In this document: piece by piece, positions 22,145 through 29,960 of the stretch
Layout: each line of letters opens with the position of its first letter
Numbering within the stretch: position 1 is the first letter of the stretch
NCBI GenBank assembly: GCA_036443455.1
Contig: JAZFYI010000104.1
Span: forward strand, 1-35,945
Direction: 5' to 3'
Source: MnTg04 sp036443455
GTDB taxonomy: Bacteria; Pseudomonadota; Gammaproteobacteria; Steroidobacterales; MnTg04
Length of the DNA: 35,945 nucleotides
Program-made: the position numbers and the translations under genes
Notes under the pieces: model-generated
Databases searched by the model: none
What the model was told of the DNA's origin: nothing
The model's input: only the letters and a program-made list of their open reading frames with translations

Positions 22145-23956
22145 CTATTTCGCCGGTATCAGGTAGTTTAGCGCGATAAAGGCGGCCCGTTTGGAGCTGT
22201 TAAAACCCGCCGCTGTCTGGTAATCCTTGTTGAGCAGATTCTCTACCTTCAAGTTCAACTGCCAGTGCTTGCCGATGCCATACCGGCCGTTAAAATTGAC
22301 CAGCGTGTAGCCGCCGATATCGATCGGCGCCGGAAAGCCAAAATCCTTTCTCTTTTCTGTGGCCAGCAGATCGAAGCCAAGATCCAGCGAGCGCAAACGC
22401 CTTGTTATACTCAGGGTCAGGCTGCGTTTCGCGCGGCGCAGCAACTGCTGATCGTCACTGATGTTTTCCGGGTCCTGGAAAACCAGGCTGCTGCGCAGGT
22501 CCCAGCCCTCGTTCTGAAAACGCCAGGTCATTTCGACGCCGGAGATCCTGGCTTTCGCAACATTCATGTTCTGGCCGGCAAAGGTCAGCGGGTCGATGAC
22601 CACAAACTGGATCAGGTTGTCGATGTCGTTTTTGAAGGCTTGCACGCCAAGACTCGTGTGGTCGGTGAATTGCCAGCGCAGACCCAGTTCGACATTCCGG
22701 GATTCCTCGGCCAGCAGATCGGGGTTGCCGCCGAAGCCGAACAGGTCGGTGGCATCCGGCGACCTGAAGCCCGTGCCTAAAGACGCGGTCAGCATCAGTG
22801 CATCCGTGGCCACGTATCCGTACTCGATATTCCAGGTGCTGATGCCGCCAAAACTCTCAAAATCCCCATAGCGCAAGGCCAGCAACAACTGGTGTCTGTC
22901 CCAGTCGAACTGGTCCTGCACGTAGAAAGCGTGGTCGTCGCGGTCACGATCGAAGCCGGTGCCAAAGGAAAGGCTTTCCGCATGCTCGCGGGACAAATAA
23001 ATTCCGGCCGACAACAGTTGCTTGTCACCGAGGGGAATGCTGTTAAACCAGTCCAGCGTGGTCCGCTCGGTGCGCACGAAGTCCATGCTGTCATTTTGGT
23101 CGATGTCGTCGGTGAGCCGGGCCAAGGTGATGCGGCTGCTCCAGTTTTCGGCGGGCGCAAAACCGAGCCCCAGCGACAAGGTCTGGTTGCTATAGTCCTG
23201 GCTGACCGGCGTCGCAAAAAAATCCAGGTACTCGCTGGTTCCGCTGGCCCGCCAGAAGGAAAATTCCAGATCCAGATTTCCCAGGCGGGTGTTGCCCTGC
23301 AAGCGCGCACTGTTGTTGTCATAGCCGCGATCGACGCTGCTACCGGTCCGCACCGGGAAGCCATCGGTATTAAAACGGCTGTACGAGGCATACAGGGCAT
23401 GGTCGTCGTCCCGCCAGCTAACGGTCACGCCACGGTCATAGGTCCCGTAACGACCGGCGCCGGCGTTGAATTCCACGTCGCCATTCGCCTTGCGGGTAAT
23501 CACGTTGATCACGCCGCCAATCGCATCCGAACCATACAGGCTGGTGCGTGGCCCCTTGACGATTTCGATGCGCTGAATCATCCGCGGGCGAATGTTCTGG
23601 ATGGCCGCGCCACCGATGGTGCCCGGGTTGATCTTGACGCCATCGATCATGACCAGCACATGATTGCTGTCGGTGCCGCGCACGAACACGGATGTGGTTT
23701 GACCGGCGCCACCGTTACGCGAAATTTCCAGCCCGGCATGAAAACGCAACAAGTCGGCGAGGTCCCTGGCCTGGCTGAGCTCTATTTCATCGCGATCGAT
23801 AACCAGGACCGGCGCCAGCGTGCTGGCCAGGGACTGTTTTTCCCGGGTGGCTGTCACGACGATTTGCTGGAGGCGCGCCGCGTCGTCCTCGCAACAGGCA
23901 GCAACGGTCTGGGGGGATATTGCCGCCATCGCGGCGAGAAAAAATATGGCTTTCAT
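22145..23956 (-). CDS. btuB: BtuB-type TonB-dependent cobalamin receptor
   Basis: A 603-residue outer-membrane TonB-dependent receptor with signal peptide (FFLAAMAAISPQTVAA). The TonB-box-like QQIVVTATREKQ is next, followed by the plug domain with ARDLADLLRFHAGLEISRNGG, TSVFVRGTDSNHVLVMIDGVKI and IQRIEIVKGPRTSLYGSDAIGGVINVITR split over about residues 60-165. A beta-barrel of some 22 strands ends with a hydrophobic terminal strand (AAFIALNYLIPAK). The cobalamin riboswitch upstream is strong independent support for B12 as the substrate. ATG 23956 has AAGGAG upstream; the frame extends to 24034, but that part is riboswitch leader. It lies first in a two-gene operon with the adenosyltransferase. 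Confidence 0.94.
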   Translation of the reverse strand: MKAIFFLAAMAAISPQTVAACCEDDAARLQQIVVTATREKQSLASTLAPVLVIDRDEIELSQARDLADLLRFHAGLEISRNGGAGQTTSVFVRGTDSNHVLVMIDGVKINPGTIGGAAIQNIRPRMIQRIEIVKGPRTSLYGSDAIGGVINVITRKANGDVEFNAGAGRYGTYDRGVTVSWRDDDHALYASYSRFNTDGFPVRTGSSVDRGYDNNSARLQGNTRLGNLDLEFSFWRASGTSEYLDFFATPVSQDYSNQTLSLGLGFAPAENWSSRITLARLTDDIDQNDSMDFVRTERTTLDWFNSIPLGDKQLLSAGIYLSREHAESLSFGTGFDRDRDDHAFYVQDQFDWDRHQLLLALRYGDFESFGGISTWNIEYGYVATDALMLTASLGTGFRSPDATDLFGFGGNPDLLAEESRNVELGLRWQFTDHTSLGVQAFKNDIDNLIQFVVIDPLTFAGQNMNVAKARISGVEMTWRFQNEGWDLRSSLVFQDPENISDDQQLLRRAKRSLTLSITRRLRSLDLGFDLLATEKRKDFGFPAPIDIGGYTLVNFNGRYGIGKHWQLNLKVENLLNKDYQTAAGFNSSKRAAFIALNYLIPAK

Positions 23957-23961
23957 GGTTG

Positions 23962-24071
23962 GCTCCTTACCACGCACCCGTGGGTGATCGAGACCGGAAA
24001 AATACCGGTCCGTGGAGGAAGCAGTGGGAGTCATGACCCATTGACGCTAGGCCCTCCGCGGCGTCGGTATA
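23962..24071 (-). promoter_or_regulatory. Probable riboswitch expression platform before btuB
   Basis: Between aptamer and btuB are several dyads. GACCGG and CCGGTC around a 7-base loop lie at 23992-24010. A palindrome CACCCGTGGGTG at 23975-23986 competes with an overlapping CCACG/CGTGG stem immediately 5' of the AAGGAG ribosome site (about 23965-23970). No U-tract follows any of these hairpins, so ligand control of translation start is more likely than termination. This is inference from base pairing by eye. Confidence 0.5.
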
Positions 24072-24275
24072 TGGACCATCGGGTCGGTCTCCGGACTGAC
24101 GAGCGGCACTTGCGCCGGCTTCATCTCCTTCCCGCGTATAACGCAGTGGATTCACGGACTCACCGTGATGATGAAGCTTGACTCGATCACCGTTGCGGGG
24201 GCAGTGCCGGAATAGCTGAATCTTTAGCTCAGCGCACCGGCTTCCCGGGCAGCCATGCTGCCTGCACCTGATGGA
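24072..24275 (-). promoter_or_regulatory. Cobalamin (B12) riboswitch
   Basis: Read on the minus strand, this leader carries the conserved adenosylcobalamin aptamer. The 5' side has CAGGTGCAGGCAGC, then GGGAAGCCGGTGCG, the core ACTGCCCCCGCAACGGTG (complement of 24189-24206) and a GGAAGGAGATGAAGCC stretch. The B12 box GTCAGTCCGGAGACCGAC is at about 24083-24100. It precedes btuB by about 120 bp, and in known cases coenzyme B12 binding represses uptake genes. The boundaries are approximate. Confidence 0.93.
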
Positions 24276-24387
24276 GCCCGAACTCTATGTTCGGCCATGG
24301 GGGCTGTCAAGTCGGGCCAGCTTATCGTCTGCCAAACAATGGCTCGGCTGATATAGACTGTATTTTTTGTTGTTGCGGATGCGCGTG
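24276..24387. promoter_or_regulatory. Divergent gap between riboswitch leader and hisN-like gene
   Basis: This gap should contain the promoter of the btuB transcript (minus) and that of the phosphatase gene (plus). A short dyad GAAC-TCTAT-GTTC lies at about 24280-24292. I see no convincing -35/-10 pair. A T-rich stretch at 24361-24375 precedes the plus-strand gene. Confidence 0.35.
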
Positions 24388-25143
24388 ATGTTCAGCGAAT
24401 ATCTTGAGACGGCGCGTTTGGCAGCCGATGCCGCCGCGGATGTTATCAGTCGCTATTACGGCCGCGAACTCGAAATAAAGACCAAGCCCGATCAGACGCC
24501 GGTGACCGAGGCGGATACCGCTGCGGAGCAGGCGATACGCGGCATCATCGGCGAACGCTATCCGGAGCACGGGTTTTATGGTGAAGAAACCGGGCGCAGC
24601 GGCGACGGCGATTTCCTGTGGCTGGTGGACCCGATCGATGGCACCAAGAGTTTTATCCGCAACTACCCGTTTTTCTCCACCCAGATCGCATTGAGTTTCA
24701 AAAACGAACTGGTGGTTGGCGTTTCCAATGCACCATGGTTTGGCGAGCAGGCGTGGGCGGCCAGAGGTCTGGGCGCGTATCTGAATGGCGAGCGAATCTC
24801 GGTCAGCGATTGCCATGAGCTTGAGAAGGCCACGTTGTCCTCGGGCAATATCGCCAGCCTGGCGGCGGGCGAGCGCTGGCCGGGCTATGGCAAGCTGTTG
24901 GGCCAGGTGAATCGCACCCGCGGTTATGGCGATTTTTATCACTATCACTTGCTCGCATCCGGCCGTATCGATGTGGTCGTCGAGTCGGATGTCAATATCC
25001 TCGATATCGCCGCGCTTTGCGTGATTGTCGAGGAAGCCGGCGGTCGCATCACCGATCTTGATCTTGAAGCCATAGGTCTGGAAACCACGAGCGTGCTGGC
25101 AAGTAATGGCCGGTTGCACGATCGGGTAAAGGAGTATCTGTGA
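24388..25143 (+). CDS. hisN: Inositol monophosphatase-family enzyme, probable HisN histidinol phosphatase
   Basis: A 251-residue Mg-dependent phosphatase of the IMPase fold. Motif 1 residues are in GFYGEETG, the second block WLVDPIDGTKSFIRNYPFF supplies the DPIDGT metal ligands, and the C-terminal motif reads VNILDIAALCVIVEEAGG, where a WD is usual. The PFFSTQIAL and GDFYHYHLLASGRIDVVVE segments favour the HisN-like subgroup, which dephosphorylates histidinol phosphate, over inositol phosphatase. Substrate is therefore probable, not proven, and no his genes are nearby. ATGs at 24379 and 24388 are both possible; neither has a strong ribosome site, and I chose 24388 because MFSEYLETARLAA aligns with the family. 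Its stop overlaps the phzF-like GTG start. Confidence 0.85.
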   Translation: MFSEYLETARLAADAAADVISRYYGRELEIKTKPDQTPVTEADTAAEQAIRGIIGERYPEHGFYGEETGRSGDGDFLWLVDPIDGTKSFIRNYPFFSTQIALSFKNELVVGVSNAPWFGEQAWAARGLGAYLNGERISVSDCHELEKATLSSGNIASLAAGERWPGYGKLLGQVNRTRGYGDFYHYHLLASGRIDVVVESDVNILDIAALCVIVEEAGGRITDLDLEAIGLETTSVLASNGRLHDRVKEYL

Positions 25144-25958
25144 AATTGCCGATTTACCAGGTGGACGCTTTCAGCGACCAGGTGCTCAGGGGCAACCCGG
25201 CAGCCGTATGCCCGTTGCGGGCGTGGCTGCCCGAGACGCTGATGCTGAGCATCGCGCGGGAAAATAATTTGTCGGAGACCGCTTTCCTGGTCGGCGGAGA
25301 CGGCGAGTACGAGATTCGCTGGTTCACACCCGCCTACGAGGTGCCGTTGTGCGGTCATGCGACGCTTGCAGCAGCGATGGTGATCCGGGAGTTTCTTGAA
25401 CCGGGCTGTGACCGGGTCAGTTTTCAATCGGCCAGCGGGCCGCTCGGCGTTAGCCATGAAGGCGGCTGGTATGAGCTGGATTTCCCAGCCGACCCGGGGG
25501 TTGAAATCGCCGCGACGCCGGAACTGGTCAAAAGCCTCGGCTGCGAGCCCATGGAAGCCAGGCGGGCCAGTTATTACTTCGCGGTTTTCGAGTCGGCGCA
25601 GCAACTGCTGGATTTGCAGCCCGATTTTGCCTGCATGGCCGGGCTCGACAGGACTGGCGTCATCGTGACCGCTCCGGGCGACGATGTCGATTTCGTCTCG
25701 CGGTTTTTTGCGCCGCAGGCGGGCATCGATGAGGACCCGGTTACCGGGTCTGCGCACTGCACACTGACACCCTACTGGTCAGCCCGGCTTGGCAAGAACC
25801 GCCTCGAGGCCAGGCAAATATCGGCGCGCGGTGGCTTTCTTAAATGCACGATGCGCGGCGACCGGGTGGGTATCGCGGGACAGGCGGCGGTCTATATGCA
25901 GGGCGAGATTCGCGTCCCGGAATCAGTTGGCGACCAGGTAGTCGCCACCCGCGTGTGA
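25140..25958 (+). CDS. PhzF-family epimerase/isomerase
   Basis: A 272-residue member of the PhzF/diaminopimelate-epimerase-like superfamily. Visible motifs are YQVDAFSDQVLRGNPAAVCPL, the catalytic Glu in NNLSETAFLV, WFTPAYEVPLCGHATLAAA in the first domain and GIDEDPVTGSAHCTLTPYW in the second. These define the fold and active site, but most family members have no known substrate, and there are no phenazine genes here. The start is GTG at 25140, overlapping the previous stop by 4 bp (GTGA), so the two genes form a coupled pair. Its last 36 bp overlap the 3' end of the convergent ABC ATPase gene. Confidence 0.9.
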   Translation: MKLPIYQVDAFSDQVLRGNPAAVCPLRAWLPETLMLSIARENNLSETAFLVGGDGEYEIRWFTPAYEVPLCGHATLAAAMVIREFLEPGCDRVSFQSASGPLGVSHEGGWYELDFPADPGVEIAATPELVKSLGCEPMEARRASYYFAVFESAQQLLDLQPDFACMAGLDRTGVIVTAPGDDVDFVSRFFAPQAGIDEDPVTGSAHCTLTPYWSARLGKNRLEARQISARGGFLKCTMRGDRVGIAGQAAVYMQGEIRVPESVGDQVVATRV

Positions 25959-26690
25959 TATCGCAGTGAAGCCGGTGTGAAAAATTCGCTGCAGATTATC
26001 GGCATTCAATACTTCACGGGTCGGCCCGGATTGCCAGTTGCCGTCTCCGCTGAGCAGCAGCGCATGATCGAAAAATCGTTTGGCCAGGTTGACGTCGTGC
26101 AGGCTGGCCAGCACGGTTTTGCCCTGGTCCGCCAGTTGCCGAAGCTGGCGCAGTATCTGTAACTGGTGGCGGGGGTCGAGATGGGTAATCGGCTCGTCGA
26201 GCAACAGGATATCTGTATCCTGGATCCATAAAGTGGCGATCGCCAGGCGTCTTCTTTCGCCGCCGGATAACGTAGTGACCTGTCTTTCTTCCAGCCCGCC
26301 GAGACCCAGTTCGGCCAGCGCACTCTCGGCCAGCGATACATCCTGCGTGGATTCCCATGCGAACAGACCGAGATGCGGGTGCCGCCCGATCAGCGCCGTT
26401 TCCAGGACGCTGGCCGGGAAAGCGTCTTCGTTGTCCTGCATCAGCAAGCCCAGCTTCCGGGCCAGTTCCCTGCGCCGCCATTGATCGAGCGGTTTGCCGG
26501 CCACCCGGACCTGTCCCGATGGGATTGGCAGCAGTCCCGCCAGGGTGTGCAGTGTCGATGTCTTGCCGGTTCCGTTCTCGCCGAGCAGGCAAGTCATTTG
26601 TCCCGCACACAACCCGATGTCCAGATGTTGTACCAGGCAGCGATCGGCCACGACGATATCCAGTTGTTCGCATTCCAGTAATTTTTTCAT
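25923..26690 (-). CDS. btuD: BtuD/FecE-like ABC transporter ATPase
   Basis: A 255-residue ATP-binding subunit of the FecE/BtuD group that powers import of cobalamin, haem or siderophores. Walker A is GENGTGKTST, the Q-loop is in LLMQDNEDAFP, the signature is TLSGGERRRLAIA, Walker B is DILLLDEPITHLD and the H-loop is ASLHDVNLA. The frame is open to 27023, but ATG 26690 (MKKLLECEQLDIVV) is the natural start; a good upstream ribosome site is not obvious. The nearby btuB, btuF and riboswitch suggest B12 as the cargo. No permease gene (btuC) lies next to it, which is unusual, so the symbol is tentative. Its 3' end overlaps phzF. Confidence 0.82.
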   Translation of the reverse strand: MKKLLECEQLDIVVADRCLVQHLDIGLCAGQMTCLLGENGTGKTSTLHTLAGLLPIPSGQVRVAGKPLDQWRRRELARKLGLLMQDNEDAFPASVLETALIGRHPHLGLFAWESTQDVSLAESALAELGLGGLEERQVTTLSGGERRRLAIATLWIQDTDILLLDEPITHLDPRHQLQILRQLRQLADQGKTVLASLHDVNLAKRFFDHALLLSGDGNWQSGPTREVLNADNLQRIFHTGFTAISHAGGDYLVAN

Positions 26691-26759
26691 GCTTGTCGTG
26701 TGCTCCACTGTTTTGTCATTATTGACGATAATTCGACGCTGGTCACACGGGAGTATGTA

Positions 26760-27557
26760 ATGCCGGTAGTCCGCATAGGTAGCCATTTGCTCCACTATGA
26801 AACAAACGGCGATGGCGAACCGCTGCTGCTGGTGCATGGCCTGGGATCGAGCGCACTCGACTGGCATGAGCAGGTACCCGCGTTTTCGTCCGCTTACCAG
26901 GTCGTTGCGCCGGACCTTATCGGCTTTGGCCGCAGCGACAAACTGACCCAGCCCCACAGCATCGCCGAATATGCCGGCGATATGTTCGCGCTGCTCGATC
27001 ACCTGGGCATCGACCGCTGCCATGTGTTCGGCTATTCGCTGGGCGGGGCCGTTGCCTTCCAGATGGGCATCGCAATGCCTCGGCGGGTCAAAAGCCTGGT
27101 CATCCTCAACAGCCTGCCCAGTTTTGTGCTGGATAATGCGGCCAAGCGTATCGAATACTACCTGCGTTTATTTGTCGTTCGTGTGTTCGGGATGAAACCG
27201 CTGGCCCGCCTGGTGAGTAAACGCTTGTTGCCAAAGGAAGAGCACCGTGTTGCCGCCGAGCAAATGGCCGAACGCTACGCGCGTAACGACAGGAAGTCAT
27301 ACGTAGAGGCGCTCAAGGCGGTTGTGGGCTGGTCGGTCGTGGACCGGCTCGCGGCGCTGACGATGCCGGTGCTGATGATCAGCGCGGATCAGGACTACAC
27401 GCCGGTCGAGGAAAAACGCAAGTATCTCGAGCACATGCCGAACGCACGCCTGGAGGTGATCAGCGATAGCCGCCATGCGACCCCTGTGGATCAGGCCGCA
27501 ACGCTGAATAAAATCGTGCTGGAATTTCTGGCCGAGGTTTCCACGACGAACAGTTAA
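26760..27557 (+). CDS. Alpha/beta hydrolase
   Basis: A 265-residue alpha/beta-hydrolase with the usual catalytic layout: oxyanion region LLLVHGLGSSALDW, nucleophile Ser in HVFGYSLGGAVAF, acid in MPVLMISADQDYTP and His in VISDSRHATPVDQ. It most resembles MhpC/esterase-type hydrolases; the substrate cannot be read from sequence. ATG 26760 has GGGAG 8-12 bp upstream, so the in-frame start at 26700 is less likely. The gene diverges from the ABC ATPase (69 bp apart) and converges on pdxH. Confidence 0.88.
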   Translation: MPVVRIGSHLLHYETNGDGEPLLLVHGLGSSALDWHEQVPAFSSAYQVVAPDLIGFGRSDKLTQPHSIAEYAGDMFALLDHLGIDRCHVFGYSLGGAVAFQMGIAMPRRVKSLVILNSLPSFVLDNAAKRIEYYLRLFVVRVFGMKPLARLVSKRLLPKEEHRVAAEQMAERYARNDRKSYVEALKAVVGWSVVDRLAALTMPVLMISADQDYTPVEEKRKYLEHMPNARLEVISDSRHATPVDQAATLNKIVLEFLAEVSTTNS

Positions 27558-27584
27558 TCGTCCTGGTAACAAACAGGCAAAATG

Positions 27585-28352
27585 TCAGGGCTGCAGTCGG
27601 GTCGATTGCCATTTCCCGGTTTCAATGCCGTTGTCCGCAAGCAAGGTCAGATCGCGCGTCCACAAGCCACGGTCATGGATCCGGCCCGCGCCTTCGGCCC
27701 ACAGCTCCACGGTGGAAATCCACAGACGGTAACCGCCCCAATGCTTCGGCCTGGGTATATCCGCGGGGGCCAAGCCACTCGATTCCAGCGCAGCCATGTC
27801 CAGCCCCAGTTTTTTTGCCGCCTGCTCGACCCGCTTTTGCATGTGGTCCAGCGATGCGATCGGCTCGCTCTGGTGGCTCGCCCAGGCGCCCAGCTGGCGC
27901 GGCCATGGGCGCGTGGCAAAATATTCATCGCATTCCGCTGCCGGCGATTTCGTTACCTGGCCTTCGATGCGTATTTGCCGGCGCAGCTGGTCCCAGTGGA
28001 AAACGGCAGACGCTTTGGGATTGCTGGCAAGGTCGCGCCCTTTCTTCGAAAGGTAATTGGTGAAAAAAACCAGGTAACCAGGGTCGCTGACCAGCTCCTT
28101 GCACAGGACCACCCGGGATGTAGGCATTCCGGAGGGTCCGCCGGTTGCCAGGATCATCGCGTCCGGATTTGGCCGGGTCGCATTTTCTTTCGCGAAAATC
28201 AGCCACTCATCCACAATCTGCAGCGGATTCTCAGGCAACGATTCGGGAAGAAAATGTTCGTGTTCATGATGCATGGTCGGGGCCTGATGGTTTTTCGGGA
28301 TATAGACGATGTTCTCAGATGCGATGCTAATCGGCCAGCCTGCTTCGCTCAT
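27585..28352 (-). CDS. pdxH: Pyridoxamine 5'-phosphate oxidase
   Basis: PdxH oxidises pyridoxine and pyridoxamine 5'-phosphate to pyridoxal 5'-phosphate using FMN. The 255-residue sequence has the FMN/PLP motifs PTSRVVLCKELVSDPGYLVF, NYLSKKGRDLASNPKASAVFHWD, RQIRIEGQVTKS, SPAAECDEYFATRPWPRQLGAWASHQSEP (in two parts) and the C-terminal PKHWGGYRLWISTVELW. E. coli PdxH is 218 residues; ATG 28274 would give 229 and ATG 28352 gives 255. Neither has a strong ribosome site, so the start is uncertain. It is 28 bp after the ggt stop on the same strand, likely the last gene of the frmA operon. Confidence 0.92.
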   Translation of the reverse strand: MSEAGWPISIASENIVYIPKNHQAPTMHHEHEHFLPESLPENPLQIVDEWLIFAKENATRPNPDAMILATGGPSGMPTSRVVLCKELVSDPGYLVFFTNYLSKKGRDLASNPKASAVFHWDQLRRQIRIEGQVTKSPAAECDEYFATRPWPRQLGAWASHQSEPIASLDHMQKRVEQAAKKLGLDMAALESSGLAPADIPRPKHWGGYRLWISTVELWAEGAGRIHDRGLWTRDLTLLADNGIETGKWQSTRLQP

Positions 28353-28380
28353 TGACCCATATCATTTCTTTTGCGGGTCA

Positions 28381-29919
28381 TCAACAGACCAGCGTCGCAC
28401 CGGTACGCCGGGGGTCGGCTGCCGCGATCAGGCTGCCATCGGCCAGCCGGGCCGCGGCGGTCACCCCGCCAAAAAACATGTCGGGCCGATCGAAGCGTCG
28501 CAGGGGCAGCTTTGTGTCATCGTGCGTGGCGCCCGGTTCGCAGGCTATAACCAGGCCCGCAGCGGATTTTTCGACGTGTGCCCTCGGTTTTTCTATGGCT
28601 TCCGCCAGTGGCAGCGATTCGAAAATTACGTAGTAAAGCGTATACAGCAATGCCGTCGTAATTCTTTCCGCGCCCGGCGATCCGATCGTGAGTACGCTGC
28701 CGTTTTCGTTCCTGGCAATCGTGGGCGCCATATTCGAAGGTACCCGGGTGCCGGGCGGATCGCTCAGGATGCCGCGCCGGTTGAGTTCGGTCTCGCCCAG
28801 GCAATTGTTCATCCAGATTCCCGCGCCACCGGGCATCAGGCCGCTACCGTAACCCGCCGACCAGGTAACGGCGCAGGCCAATCCGCTGTTGTCGACGGCG
28901 GATACATGCACCGTGTTTGGCGCCGATATTCCCCGCGCGGTTTTTTCGAGATACGCAAATGCCGCAGGCCCGGGATCGACCAGGCCGGCCATCTGCTCCC
29001 TGAGCTGCATGACTTGCCGTTGAACATCCACCAGTATCGACCGGCGATCAGCGTCGCTTTCGACATTTTGCGCCAGCAACAGGAGCATTGCCGCCAGGCT
29101 GGTTCCGCCGGCGGCAGGCGGCGGGTTGGCGGCGATCTGCCAGCCGTTGAGTTCCACCGTGACAGGTTTGCGTTCTATGACCTGGTAGCGAGCCAGGTCG
29201 GTTGCACTCAGTATTCCGCCGGACTCGATGATGTCACTGGCGATTCGCCGGCCCAGGCTGCCGGTATAGAAGCTGTCAGGTCCCTCGCGTGCGATGATCT
29301 CCAGGCTGTCGGCAAGCTCCGGCAGGCGGATCCAGGCGCCGGCTGCCTTGATTTCGCCAGTGGGGGTCAGCAATGCCCGCCGGCCTTCCTCGCTGCGGGA
29401 AAAAATGGGTTTGGCCGAATATTGCAGATATGACCAGCAGGCCATGCTCAACGGAAAGCCGCTTCTTGCGGTGTCGATCGCCGGTTGCAGCAAGGTTTTC
29501 CAGGGCAGCTTGCCAAACCGGTCCCTGGCACGGCCGCAGGCGGCGATTGCCCCTGGCGTCCCGATCGAGGCGTTGCCGACCAGGGTGGTTATGCCACCGC
29601 CATACTCCATATCCACCGAATCCAGATCGGGTTCGGGAGGGATGCCATCGCGGCCCGGCATTTCCACATTGCCGTCTATGGTGACCGGGAGGCCATCCTG
29701 CGGCCAGATAGTCAGGTAGGCGCCGCCGCCCAGCCCGGTGACGCCAGGCTCGGTCGTTGCGGCGACCAGGACCGCGGCGATGGCTGCGTCGACCGCGTTG
29801 CCGCCCAGGTCTGCGATCTGACGGGCAGCCGCAACGGCGCAGTCCGAGCCGGCGGCCAGCGCAAGGCTCGGCCTGTAGTTGTCTGCCTTGGCTCCTTGAG
29901 CTTCATTCCGGGGTTTCAT
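28381..29919 (-). CDS. ggt: Gamma-glutamyltransferase family protein
   Basis: A 512-residue Ntn-hydrolase of the GGT family, which removes the gamma-glutamyl group from glutathione and related compounds after self-cleavage into two chains. The N-terminal region reads ALAAGSDCAVAAARQIADLG with EPGVTGLGGGAYL. The likely autoprocessing Thr is in APNTVHVSAVDNSGLA near residue 345, and the second half has GAGIWMNN, PSNMAPTI and TIGSPGAERI. No signal peptide is visible, while classical GGTs are periplasmic, so this may be a cytoplasmic glutathione or gamma-glutamyl-amide hydrolase. It sits 41 bp after fghA. The genomic link to a glutathione-dependent formaldehyde pathway is suggestive. Confidence 0.88.
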   Translation of the reverse strand: MKPRNEAQGAKADNYRPSLALAAGSDCAVAAARQIADLGGNAVDAAIAAVLVAATTEPGVTGLGGGAYLTIWPQDGLPVTIDGNVEMPGRDGIPPEPDLDSVDMEYGGGITTLVGNASIGTPGAIAACGRARDRFGKLPWKTLLQPAIDTARSGFPLSMACWSYLQYSAKPIFSRSEEGRRALLTPTGEIKAAGAWIRLPELADSLEIIAREGPDSFYTGSLGRRIASDIIESGGILSATDLARYQVIERKPVTVELNGWQIAANPPPAAGGTSLAAMLLLLAQNVESDADRRSILVDVQRQVMQLREQMAGLVDPGPAAFAYLEKTARGISAPNTVHVSAVDNSGLACAVTWSAGYGSGLMPGGAGIWMNNCLGETELNRRGILSDPPGTRVPSNMAPTIARNENGSVLTIGSPGAERITTALLYTLYYVIFESLPLAEAIEKPRAHVEKSAAGLVIACEPGATHDDTKLPLRRFDRPDMFFGGVTAAARLADGSLIAAADPRRTGATLVC

Positions 29920-29960
29920 AGACCGGGCGCACCTGTCCGTCTGTCGATCGGCGCTGGCTA

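Noticed and set aside
22892..24181. 429-codon plus-strand frame across btuB and the riboswitch
   Set aside because: It is antisense to a clear TonB-dependent receptor and crosses its conserved RNA leader; no recognisable protein features.
26691..27023. 111-residue N-terminal extension of the ABC ATPase
   Set aside because: It overlaps the alpha/beta hydrolase gene on the other strand, and the translation is not domain-like.
28309..29433. 374-codon plus-strand frame over ggt
   Set aside because: Antisense shadow of the gamma-glutamyltransferase, without a ribosome site or domain motifs.
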